From contig CAAGJQ010000130.1 of assembly GCA_900770295.1 (NCBI GenBank), positions 1 to 13,594 on the forward strand: DNA of 13,594 nucleotides, given 5' to 3'. Shown here in pieces: positions 6,904-13,457 of this stretch. Both the position numbers and the translations under genes were made by a program. The notes below the pieces were generated by a model, which saw only the letters and a list, made by a program, of their open reading frames with translations, searched no databases and was not told where the DNA came from. The stretch comes from an uncultured Oscillibacter sp. Lineage in GTDB: Bacteria > Bacillota > Clostridia > Oscillospirales > Oscillospiraceae. The first letter of the stretch is position 1. Each line of letters begins with the position of its first letter.

Positions 6904-7557
6904 TTATTCCATGGCCTTGGCGGCCTTCACGACGCGGCTGGCGCCCAATCGGGAGGCGCCCAGGTTGATGAAATCCTCGGCGTCCTGGAGGTTGGAGATG
7001 CCGCCGGCGGCTTTGATCTTTACGTTGGGGCCCACATGCTTGGCGAACAGGGCCACGTCTTCCCGGGTAGCGCCGCCTCCGCCGAAGCCGGTGGAGGTCT
7101 TGATATAGTCCGCGCCGGAGGCTGTGACGATCTCGCACATTTTGATCTTCTCCTCATTGGTGAGGAAGCAGCACTCGATGATGACCTTCAGCAGCTTGCC
7201 CTTGCAGGCGGCCTTGACGGCCTTGATCTCGGCCAGCAGGTCGTCCCATTTCTTGTCCTTCACCCAGCCGATGTTGATGACCATGTCCACCTCTTCCGCG
7301 CCATTGTCCACGGCGTCTGCGGCCATGAAGCACTTGGCAGCGGTGGTGTCATAGCCGTTGGGGAATCCGATGACGGTGCAGATGGGCAGCTTCCCCTCCA
7401 CATACTCCGCCGCCTGCTTCACATAGGAGGCGGGGATGCAGACGCTGGCGCAGCCGTACTTTATTCCGTCATCGCAGAGGGCTTTGATCTCATCCCAGGT
7501 GGCCGTCTGGGCCAGCAGCGTATGGTCGCATTTGCTCAAAATGTCTTTCAGTTCCAT
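6904..7557 (-). CDS. deoC: Deoxyribose-phosphate aldolase
   Basis: This 217-residue class I aldolase cleaves 2-deoxyribose 5-phosphate to acetaldehyde and glyceraldehyde 3-phosphate in the cytoplasm. The Schiff-base lysine is Lys153 in DYIKTSTGF. Its partners are Asp91 in EVDMVINIG and Lys182 in VKIKAAGG, matching the known Asp/Lys/Lys set of the family. The glycine-rich phosphate-binding segments (GFGGGGAT and AAGGI) are also present. AAGGAGA lies before the ATG at a normal distance. It starts 19 nt after the hydrolase gene and is followed by deoD. This suggests a hydrolase-deoC-deoD transcription unit that completes deoxyribonucleoside breakdown once phosphopentomutase, not present here, converts the 1-phosphate to the 5-phosphate. 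Confidence 0.96.
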   Translation of the reverse strand: MELKDILSKCDHTLLAQTATWDEIKALCDDGIKYGCASVCIPASYVKQAAEYVEGKLPICTVIGFPNGYDTTAAKCFMAADAVDNGAEEVDMVINIGWVKDKKWDDLLAEIKAVKAACKGKLLKVIIECCFLTNEEKIKMCEIVTASGADYIKTSTGFGGGGATREDVALFAKHVGPNVKIKAAGGISNLQDAEDFINLGASRLGASRVVKAAKAME

Positions 7558-7576
7558 TTCAGTCTTCTCCTTTATT

Positions 7577-8569
7577 TTATAAAGTGTCGCCGGACGCGGC
7601 GAAATATCGGTAATATCCCCACTCCTTCCGCCGAAGGACCTGTCCCCGGGCTGTCAGATAGTCCAGGTGGGCCATGGCCTCTCCCACGGCGAAAAATTTC
7701 TGGGTCAGCGGAAACTCAGTCCAGTTCCGGCAGCGGATGCTCCAGGCCATGCAGCCCGCAATATCGTAAGCTGTGAGTCCCGGTGCCTTCCGGACCGTCT
7801 CCAGGGCATTTGCGACGCGCCTTCCGTGATGGGCCTCCAGCTCCTCCACCCGCCGGCGCAGATCCCCGGTCTCCGCCCTGTGGGCCGGCAGCAGTCGGGA
7901 GACCGGCAGATTCTTTACCCGCTCCAGACTGTTCAGGTAATTGCCCAGGGAGTCGGCCACGCCGCCCCAGCGGCAGATGTTGGGCGTAATGTGGAACAGG
8001 ATGTGATCGCCGGAAAATAACCACCCGCAGTCCGCCCCGTACAGGCAGAGATGGCCCGGCGTGTGGCCCGGTGTCAGGACACACCGCAGGGTATGACCGC
8101 CGTAGGACAGGGTATCCCCATCCTCCAGGTACACATAGTCTCCGTAGGGCAGCGGGCCCGCGTTTTGCGCGGGGTTACTGTTCCAGAGCGCCTCCATCTC
8201 CGCCTGGGAGAAGCCCTCCTCCTGATACTCCGTGTACATCGTCCGCCAGACCGCCGGATCCTGATAGCCCGCCATCCTGATTCCGTCGGTCCTTCCGATG
8301 AAAATACGGCCGCCGGACCGGATCAGTTCCGGAGCAAGCCCTGCATGGTCGCTGTGGAGATGGGTCAGAAAGATGTCCAGCCGCTCCCGGTCCACGCCGA
8401 TCTCCGCCAGCTGGCGCTCCATGGCCTCCCGGCAGGCCGGCTCCCGGAAACCGGTGTCGATCAGCAGGCACCGCTCGCCTGTTATGAGGTAGCTGTTCAG
8501 ATTTTTCAGCGGATTTCCCACCAGGGGGATATCCAGCCGCCACAGATCGTTTGTAATTTGCTCCGCCAT
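7577..8569 (-). CDS. Metallo-beta-lactamase-fold hydrolase with C-terminal winged-helix-like domain
   Basis: This 330-residue cytoplasmic protein has all metal-binding motifs of the MBL superfamily. They are HLHSDH at residues 70-75, TPGHTPGH with His159, Asp178 in SGDH and His220 in PAHR, so it should bind two metal ions and be active. After the MBL core (about 1-225), a helical region (about 230-330) resembles the small C-terminal domain of the LACTB2-like branch. The substrate is unknown; members act on thioesters, nucleic acids and other esters. I start at the ATG at 8569, preceded by GGAAAGGAAA and fitting the typical N-terminus with its early NSYLI strand. The open frame upstream crosses the promoter. 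The stop lies 19 nt before deoC, suggesting cotranscription, but a direct role in nucleoside breakdown is only inferred. Confidence 0.88.
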   Translation of the reverse strand: MAEQITNDLWRLDIPLVGNPLKNLNSYLITGERCLLIDTGFREPACREAMERQLAEIGVDRERLDIFLTHLHSDHAGLAPELIRSGGRIFIGRTDGIRMAGYQDPAVWRTMYTEYQEEGFSQAEMEALWNSNPAQNAGPLPYGDYVYLEDGDTLSYGGHTLRCVLTPGHTPGHLCLYGADCGWLFSGDHILFHITPNICRWGGVADSLGNYLNSLERVKNLPVSRLLPAHRAETGDLRRRVEELEAHHGRRVANALETVRKAPGLTAYDIAGCMAWSIRCRNWTEFPLTQKFFAVGEAMAHLDYLTARGQVLRRKEWGYYRYFAASGDTL

Positions 8570-8595
8570 ATTCGTTTCCTTTCCGTGTTGGAAAG

Positions 8596-8624
8596 ATTGT
8601 ATCAGATTTTCCGGGTCCTGTCCA
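8596..8624 (-). promoter_or_regulatory. Promoter of the MBL hydrolase (deoC-deoD) unit
   Basis: On the minus strand, TGGACA (8619-8624) and TACAAT (8596-8601) are 17 bp apart, matching sigma-A at five of six positions in each box. The start of transcription should be near 8589, giving a leader of about 20 nt. It is arranged back to back with the plus-strand promoter at 8637-8665, with only 12 bp between the two -35 boxes. Confidence 0.65.
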
Positions 8625-8636
8625 GTGAGCAGAACC

Positions 8637-8665
8637 TTGCCAAGGCGCTTTGCCGGTGGTAGAAT
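8637..8665 (+). promoter_or_regulatory. Promoter of the SLH-protease gene
   Basis: TTGCCA (8637-8642) and TAGAAT (8660-8665) are separated by 17 bp. The start near 8672 gives a leader of about 115 nt that contains a GC-rich hairpin just before the ribosome binding site. Because the -35 boxes of this and the divergent promoter nearly touch, one bound regulator could affect both. Confidence 0.6.
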
Positions 8666-8747
8666 AACAACACTCGAAATTTTAAGGGATGAACGGCGGC
8701 CCGGCAGCAAGATCAGCCGTCTCTCTTCCCGTTCAACACTTGGATTT

Positions 8748-8766
8748 GCCGCGCCGGACGCGCGGC
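8748..8766 (+). promoter_or_regulatory. Hairpin abutting the ribosome binding site of the SLH-protease gene
   Basis: GCCGCGC (8748-8754) pairs with GCGCGGC (8760-8766) around a CGGAC loop. The stem ends directly before GGAAAGG (8767-8773), the only ribosome-binding-site candidate for the gene. It could limit ribosome access. Its right arm and the next bases match 12 nt of the deoC-deoD palindrome. Confidence 0.4.
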
Positions 8767-8786
8767 GGAAAGGTATGGTCACATTC

Positions 8787-10100
8787 ATGAAAAAGAAGCT
8801 CTTCGCTCTGTTCTGTGCATTGGCTCTGCTGGTCAGCGCGGTGCCCTGTGCCGGTGCTCTGGAGGGAGAGGCCGCCCGGGCGGCCGATACCCTGGCCGCT
8901 TTGAACATCGTCAGAGGCAACGGCAGCGGCTATGCCCTGGACGAGCCCGCCACCCGCGCCCAGGCCGCCGTACTGCTGGTCCGTCTGGCCGGTGCGGAGC
9001 AGGAAGCCGCCGGTTCCGGCAGCCCCTCCGCCTTCCAGGACGTACCCGCCTGGTGCCGCTCCTCCATCGCCTACGCCTCCAGCCAGAAGTGGATCTACGG
9101 CGTTACCGCCCAGGCGTTCCGCCCCGGCGAAACCGTCACCGCCAACGCCTGGTGTACCTTCCTGCTGCGGATGCTGGGATACAGCGACAGCGACGGCGAC
9201 TTCACCGTGGGCGGAGCGGCTCTGTTCGCCCAGCATATCGGTCTCATCTCCCGGTCCTACGACGGTCCTCTGACCCGGGGCGATCTGTTCCAGATCATGC
9301 GGGACGCCCTGACCTTCTCCTATAAGGACAGCAGCGCCACTGTCATTGAGCGGCTGATTCAGCGGGGTGTCTGCCAGCAGTCCACCGCCAGTGCGCTGGG
9401 GCTGCTCTCCCGGGAACTGACCGCCCGCCAGGTGGCGGACCGGTATACGTCCGCCGTGTTCTGCCTGGATGAGTACGACACGCAGGAGGAGAGAGACGCC
9501 GGTACCCCCTCCGGCAACGCCAGCGGTTTCTTCATCTCCGCCGATGGTCTGGCCGTCACCAATTACCACTCCATCGACGGCGCCATCTACGCCACCGCCA
9601 CCCTCTCCACCGACGAGGTCTATCCGGTGGAAAGCGTGATCTACTATGATGTGGATATCGACATCGCTGTTCTCCGCGTCTCCCGGACCTCCACCGCGGG
9701 CAAGACCACATCCGCCTTCTCCGCCCTGGAGCTGGTGGGTACGGAAGATCTCCGGGCCGGTGATGTGGTCTACACCCTGGGCAATCCTCTCGGTCTGGGG
9801 CTGGCTGTCAGCTCCGGCATTATCAGCGCCACAGGCCGCGTCGTGGAACGGTACGCCCTGCCCTGTGTCATGAATACCGCCGACATCTCCAAGGGCAGCA
9901 GCGGCGGCGCTCTGCTGAATGTCTACGGTCAGGTGGTGGCCGTCACCGCCGGCGCCTATACATACGGCAACAACATGTATCTGGCCGTTCCCGTGGACCC
10001 GGTCATGGAGGCCGATCTGACGGCGGAGGGCATGACGCTGCCGGAAGTGGCGGAAGCGGTGAAAGCCGCGGAAGCAGCCAGTGCGGAATCTGCATCTTAA
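8787..10100 (+). CDS. Secreted S-layer-homology/trypsin-like serine protease
   Basis: This 437-residue exported protein begins with a signal peptide (basic MKKK, hydrophobic core, cleavage likely after CAGA at residue 24). Residues about 32-195 hold two to three S-layer-homology-like repeats, recognisable by ...LNIVRG...TRAQAAVLLVRLAG, FQDVPAW..IAYA..WIYGV..FRPGETVT and PLTRGDLFQIM, which should attach it to the cell wall. Residues about 240-405 form a chymotrypsin-fold domain with His261 (TNYH), Asp292 (DIDIAVLRV) and Ser372 in GSSGG, so the catalytic triad is intact. Unlike DegP/HtrA there is no PDZ domain; the protein ends in an Ala/Glu-rich tail. An ATG at 8775 is also possible, but it sits only one base after AAAGGT, so I prefer 8787, which gives a classic signal peptide, though its AAAGG spacing is long. 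It is probably a surface quality-control or processing protease. Confidence 0.87.
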   Translation: MKKKLFALFCALALLVSAVPCAGALEGEAARAADTLAALNIVRGNGSGYALDEPATRAQAAVLLVRLAGAEQEAAGSGSPSAFQDVPAWCRSSIAYASSQKWIYGVTAQAFRPGETVTANAWCTFLLRMLGYSDSDGDFTVGGAALFAQHIGLISRSYDGPLTRGDLFQIMRDALTFSYKDSSATVIERLIQRGVCQQSTASALGLLSRELTARQVADRYTSAVFCLDEYDTQEERDAGTPSGNASGFFISADGLAVTNYHSIDGAIYATATLSTDEVYPVESVIYYDVDIDIAVLRVSRTSTAGKTTSAFSALELVGTEDLRAGDVVYTLGNPLGLGLAVSSGIISATGRVVERYALPCVMNTADISKGSSGGALLNVYGQVVAVTAGAYTYGNNMYLAVPVDPVMEADLTAEGMTLPEVAEAVKAAEAASAESAS

Positions 10101-10120
10101 AATACCCGAATATATGAACA

Positions 10121-10153
10121 AACCCGTGGATGACCGCAAGTCATTCACGGGTT
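10121..10153. terminator. Bidirectional terminator between convergent genes
   Basis: AACCCGTGGATGA (10121-10133) pairs with 10141-10153 around a 7-nt loop, with one mismatch or wobble. The protease gene ends 20 nt to the left and the HAD gene ends 5 nt to the right. T-rich bases follow on both sides but are not long, so it likely acts on both transcripts with moderate strength. Confidence 0.6.
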
Positions 10154-10158
10154 ATCAT

Positions 10159-10815
10159 TTAATGCGTGAGAATAAATGTCTCCAGTTCTTCCACCGTTTT
10201 CACAACGGCCACAGCGCCGCTCTCCGCCAGCTCACCGGGAAGCGCGTAGCCAAAGAACTCCACGCCCACGCAGTCGATGCCGCAGTCTCTGGCGCCCAAT
10301 ACGTCGAACTTCCGGTCGCCCACCATCAGGATGGAGGGCTTATCCGCCTCCGTCAGTCCCAGGCGGCGCATGGTCTCCCGGATGACGTCGGTCTTCTCCC
10401 AGTCCCCCACGGGCGGACTGCCGGTGATTGTTTCCATGGAGGGGGTAAATCCGAATTTTTCACAGATCGGCACACACATCTCCTCCGGCTTGGAAGACGC
10501 CAGCGCCAGCACATAGCCCCGTTCCTTCAGACGCCTGCACAGGTCCGCCATACCCGGTGCGGCGGCGTTCTCAAATTTGCCGATAGGTGCGTATCGCTCC
10601 CGGAACAGCTCAATCCCCCGGATAGCCTTTTCCGAGTCGAAGCCGCAGAACCGCACAAAGGAATCCTGGAGCGGAGGACCGATGAACTTCATCAGGGTGC
10701 TCTCCGGCGGCACCGGCTCTCCCAGTTTTTCAAAGGCATACCGCAGGCAGTTGAAGATGCCCTCCTTGGAATCGGTCAATGTGCCGTCCAAATCAAAGAA
10801 AATGTAATGATACAT
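10159..10815 (-). CDS. HAD-superfamily phosphatase (phosphoglycolate phosphatase-like)
   Basis: This 218-residue soluble hydrolase has all four HAD motifs: DLDGT (nucleophile Asp8 and Asp10), Ser107-Ser108 in ALASSKP, Lys141 in WEKTDVI, and GDRKFD with Asp167 and Asp171. Between motifs I and II there is a helical cap (about residues 16-85), as in the Gph/beta-phosphoglucomutase/5'-nucleotidase group. The real substrate may be phosphoglycolate, a nucleotide or a sugar phosphate. AAGGAGA lies about seven bases before the ATG. The gene starts 35 nt after the membrane-regulator gene and is probably cotranscribed with it. Its stop is 5 nt from a convergent terminator. General salvage or housekeeping dephosphorylation is the likeliest job; a link to the regulator is not evident. 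Confidence 0.88.
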   Translation of the reverse strand: MYHYIFFDLDGTLTDSKEGIFNCLRYAFEKLGEPVPPESTLMKFIGPPLQDSFVRFCGFDSEKAIRGIELFRERYAPIGKFENAAAPGMADLCRRLKERGYVLALASSKPEEMCVPICEKFGFTPSMETITGSPPVGDWEKTDVIRETMRRLGLTEADKPSILMVGDRKFDVLGARDCGIDCVGVEFFGYALPGELAESGAVAVVKTVEELETFILTH

Positions 10816-10850
10816 GATGATTCTCCTTTTCTATCGGGGAGATTCTATCA

Positions 10851-11786
10851 TCATTTCTGTAGGTCCGCAAGAGGGCGGCGGGCATTTTTCCACAGCCATG
10901 TCAAAACCAGAATGATTCCTGTGACCCAAATAATGCCCTGTGCCACGCCGTCCAGATCCATATGGGCATACAGCAGTTCCCGCCGCCTGCCCTGATAATA
11001 CGAGTTGAGGGACAGATACTCCTTCCACTTCGGCACCTCCAGACACCACCGCAGCACACATAGCCCCGCCGAAGCGCACCAGCCCGCCAGCGTGATGATA
11101 AAATACGGGCGGGGCAACAGCGGCTCCCTCTCTCGACGCCGTTTCAGAATAAGGCGCAGCATCCCGTACAGCACCGGCAGCAGCACGAGCCAAAGGCTCC
11201 ATATCCCCCGTTCCTTGAGGACCTGGTAAAGTTCAAAATACGGCTCGGTATACATCTGTTCCTTCCACAGCAGATTTCCCAGCCAGTTAAAGCCGCAAAA
11301 GCGCCACACCGCCGCATACAGCAGGGCAGCCCCGACCGGCAGCAATAGCCGCAGCCGCGGCGCCAAGCGGTACCCGCCGCCGCTCCAGCCCACCCAGACC
11401 GCCAGCAAACTGGACGCCACCAGCAGCGGGCAAAGCGTCCAGTCACCCCGGTACCACACCGCCGCCATGGCGCACACCATCGCCAGCGCGGCTCCCAGCC
11501 GGAACCGGAACTCGTCCCGGCGGTTCAGATATTTCTGTACCTCCGTGGTACCGCCGCTCTCGGCCCGCGCCTCTTTCAGGCTCTCCCCCGCCAGAATATC
11601 ATCGGCAGTGACGCCGTACAGCTCCGCCAGGGCGGGCAGCACCGTAATGTCCGGGAACCCGCCGCCGGATTCCCACTTGCTGACGGTCTTATTGGATACC
11701 CCCAACCGGTCGGCGGCCTCCTGCTGGGTCATTCCCTTTATTTTTCGCAGCATTGCCAGATAAGCTCCTGTCTTTTGGGCATCCAT
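10851..11786 (-). CDS. XRE-family regulator fused to a membrane domain
   Basis: This 311-residue protein starts with a Cro/CI-type helix-turn-helix. Residues 18-40 read GMTQQEAADRLGVSNKTVSKWE, followed by the family's PDITVLPALAELYGVTADDIL. After a charged linker (about 68-95) come six hydrophobic segments, at about 97-111, 118-134, 147-162, 195-214, 228-247 and 282-299, so the DNA-binding domain is tethered to the membrane. GGGGAG lies nine bases before the ATG. Membrane-anchored XRE proteins are common in Clostridia, but their signals are mostly unknown; the membrane part shows no recognisable ligand motif. It may regulate itself (a CACGCCGTG palindrome lies in its putative promoter) or the HAD gene that follows. 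Cell-envelope sensing is a guess. Confidence 0.85.
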   Translation of the reverse strand: MDAQKTGAYLAMLRKIKGMTQQEAADRLGVSNKTVSKWESGGGFPDITVLPALAELYGVTADDILAGESLKEARAESGGTTEVQKYLNRRDEFRFRLGAALAMVCAMAAVWYRGDWTLCPLLVASSLLAVWVGWSGGGYRLAPRLRLLLPVGAALLYAAVWRFCGFNWLGNLLWKEQMYTEPYFELYQVLKERGIWSLWLVLLPVLYGMLRLILKRRREREPLLPRPYFIITLAGWCASAGLCVLRWCLEVPKWKEYLSLNSYYQGRRRELLYAHMDLDGVAQGIIWVTGIILVLTWLWKNARRPLADLQK

Positions 11787-11817
11787 ATCCTCACGCTCCC
11801 CATTTGTTTTCTGTTTT

Positions 11818-11846
11818 ATGATACAACACGCCGTGAAATCTGACCA
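11818..11846 (-). promoter_or_regulatory. Weak candidate promoter of the XRE-membrane regulator
   Basis: On the minus strand, TGGTCA (11841-11846) and TATCAT (11818-11823) are 17 bp apart, each with two mismatches or fewer. The 9-bp palindrome CACGCCGTG at 11827-11835 lies in the spacer and could be an operator for the regulator itself. This is weaker evidence than for the other promoters. Confidence 0.35.
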
Positions 11847-11899
11847 TCCCTCGTTTCGGGATTTTGTCTGCGGAGCGCAGATATACCCTGTTTCGCCGC

Positions 11900-11930
11900 A
11901 AAAACGAGGGCAGGACTTTCGTCCTGCCCT
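11900..11930 (-). terminator. Terminator of the rubrerythrin gene
   Basis: AGGGCAGGAC (11907-11916) pairs perfectly with 11921-11930 around a tetraloop that reads GAAA on the minus strand. The stem is followed on the minus strand by CGTTTTT (A-run at 11900-11904) and on the plus strand by TTTTTAT. It lies 20 nt beyond the rubrerythrin stop codon, so it is a real gene end that survived next to the insertion. It could also work on the plus strand. Confidence 0.8.
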
Positions 11931-11950
11931 TTTTATGATGGACTTTTGAA

Positions 11951-12013
11951 TTAGAAGTAGCGCTTCAGCAGGCCGGCGAACGCCTTGCCGTGGCGGGCCT
12001 CGTCGCGGGCCAT
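11951..12013 (-). pseudogene. 3' end of a rubrerythrin gene, cut at the mobile-element junction
   Basis: The last 20 codons before a TAA read, on the minus strand, M-A-R-DEARHGKAFAGLLKRYF. This is the characteristic C-terminus of the ferritin-like domain of rubrerythrin in anaerobes: the DEARHG block holds a di-iron-ligand Glu and His, and GLLKRYF is the usual tail. The correct terminator follows. Upstream, in the same frame, the sequence stops resembling rubrerythrin and reaches a stop codon at 12095-12097. The di-iron protein, a peroxide-reducing enzyme in oxygen defence, is therefore either broken or, more likely, this is a displaced 3' copy (attL-type) and a full gene lies at the far end of the element, outside the window. 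The rubrerythrin assignment rests on 20 residues only. Confidence 0.7.
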
Positions 12014-12123
12014 CTGTCTCGCCGACGGGCAGGCCGCTTCGCGTCCTATGGGGGAAGCCTTGAAAAATAAGGATTTTTTCGTGTTTCTGTCTATTCAGTT
12101 TTCAACCTGAAATGCCATAGCAA

Positions 12124-12152
12124 TGTGGAAATCTTCCACACCAACTTCCACA
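12124..12152. repeat. TGTGGAA/TTCCACA repeat cluster before the integrase
   Basis: TGTGGAA (12124-12130) is the exact inverted partner of TTCCACA (12134-12140), forming a 7-bp hairpin with a 3-nt loop. A second TTCCACA (12146-12152) follows 5 bp later and touches the AGGAGG ribosome binding site. These could be arm-type integrase sites, an operator, or competing hairpins that control translation of the integrase. I see no convincing promoter for the integrase in 12060-12164. Confidence 0.5.
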
Positions 12153-12164
12153 GGAGGGCTTGTT

Positions 12165-13370
12165 ATGGCACAAAACGATACTGGTATTTACCAACTTGAC
12201 GGCGGCGGATGGGGCTTTCGCTATACAGTTTCAGTCAATGGCAAAAGAAAAGATGTAAAAAGAGTTCGGGGCGCAAACGGGAACCCAATGAAAACAAAGC
12301 GGTCTGCTATCCTCGCAAGAGCCGAAGCCATCAAAGAAGAGCAAACTCCAAAAGCAAAGCAATTTAGCAGGAAAACCTTCAAAGAAGTGTATGAGGAATA
12401 CTGCGGAAACGGCAGGAAAGACAGAGCCTACCGAACCAAACAAAAGCAGGACAGCCTTTGGAATAATCACCTTTGTGCGAAATACGGCAAGCGGTTCGTG
12501 GATGAAATCACGGCGGCGGAGGTCAATGATTATCTCTCCGATCTCTACTATATGGAAGGTTTTTCGTATCAATACACCGAAGCCTTTTTGAAAATGTTTT
12601 ACCTGATCTTCGGGCAAGCCTATTCCCGCAATTATCTGGAAGTAGATACTTACAACAAACTCTGTGTAAATAAGGACACCCGCATCAAAATGCCAAAGAT
12701 GAAGACAGAGGATGATACCGATATTGTGGCGTTCAGCCGTGAGGAACTTGTTCTTCTGGATGATTATTTCAAAGGCACAAACGCAGAGACCGCTTACCTG
12801 TTGGGACGCTATTGCGGTCTGCGTATCAATGAAGCCTTTGGCCTGAAATGGGAAAATGTCGATTTGGAAAACGGCACGATTACCATTGACAGACAAATGC
12901 AGTATCAGGATGGCCTTATCAAATTGGTTTCTCCCAAAACCCGCAATTCCAAACGGACGATCTTCCTTTGTCCCACGCTTCAAGAGCATTTGAAAAAGAA
13001 GTTCCAGCAGAGGGCGAAAGACGAAAAGCAGTTTGCCGAACTGCGGAAGCAGAAAACACGGTTCATTGATGATCTGGACGGCAGGAAAATCCCCTCTACG
13101 GATTTGGTGAATTGTCTGCCCGACGGCACACTTCAAACCGTCAATTCTATGAAATACCCGTCCCGTGAAATCAAGGCCAAATTAGGCATCAATTTCAAAT
13201 ATCATTATCTCCGGCATACTTACGGAACCTTAATGGCGGAAATGAATACTCCCACGCACTTGCTCTGTAATCAAATGGGACACGGGCACATCCATACAAC
13301 CCAGAGATATTATATTGCGGTTTCCAAAAGTGGAATTGAGATTTTACAGGGCAATTTGAATTGTCTTTGA
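12165..13370 (+). CDS. Tyrosine recombinase/integrase of an integrative element (Tn916-Int-like architecture)
   Basis: This 401-residue site-specific recombinase would insert and excise the element. Residues 1-60 look like the AP2-like arm-DNA-binding domain (GWGFRYTVSVNGKRKDVKR, then a Lys/Arg-rich helix). Residues about 68-165 form the core-binding SAM-like domain. The catalytic domain follows with Arg220 (YCGLRINEA), Lys258 (SPKTRNSKR), His347 and Arg350 (HYLRHT), His373 (MGHGH) and nucleophile Tyr382 (TTQRYY). All catalytic residues are present, so it should be active. I start at the ATG at 12165, seven bases after AGGAGG, rather than the upstream ATG at 12123, which lies in the repeat cluster. 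It is transcribed away from the rubrerythrin junction. No excisionase gene is seen beside it in the window. Confidence 0.95.
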   Translation: MAQNDTGIYQLDGGGWGFRYTVSVNGKRKDVKRVRGANGNPMKTKRSAILARAEAIKEEQTPKAKQFSRKTFKEVYEEYCGNGRKDRAYRTKQKQDSLWNNHLCAKYGKRFVDEITAAEVNDYLSDLYYMEGFSYQYTEAFLKMFYLIFGQAYSRNYLEVDTYNKLCVNKDTRIKMPKMKTEDDTDIVAFSREELVLLDDYFKGTNAETAYLLGRYCGLRINEAFGLKWENVDLENGTITIDRQMQYQDGLIKLVSPKTRNSKRTIFLCPTLQEHLKKKFQQRAKDEKQFAELRKQKTRFIDDLDGRKIPSTDLVNCLPDGTLQTVNSMKYPSREIKAKLGINFKYHYLRHTYGTLMAEMNTPTHLLCNQMGHGHIHTTQRYYIAVSKSGIEILQGNLNCL

Positions 13371-13377
13371 TTTGCGG

Positions 13378-13407
13378 GGAACATCTTGGAACATCTTTTT
13401 ACATCTA
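13378..13407. repeat. Tandem 10-bp repeats after the integrase gene
   Basis: GGAACATCTT occurs twice head to tail (13378-13387 and 13388-13397), followed by a degenerate third unit, TTTACATCTA (13398-13407), that keeps ACATCT. The 10-bp period puts each ACATCT on the same face of the helix. They begin 8 bp past the integrase stop. Arm-type recombinase sites or a regulator array are both possible. Confidence 0.55.
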
Positions 13408-13457
13408 CGAACAAAAGGGAAGGTGATTGAACGAGACCGCAAAAAAGCCTAAAATAA

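Noticed and set aside
8733..10148. Minus-strand open frame opposite the SLH-protease gene
   Set aside because: The plus-strand frame has a signal peptide and catalytic triad. The opposite frame is Gly/Gln/His-rich with no recognisable domain.
12231..13136. Minus-strand open frame opposite the integrase
   Set aside because: The integrase has every catalytic residue. The antisense product has no known motif and no good start signal.
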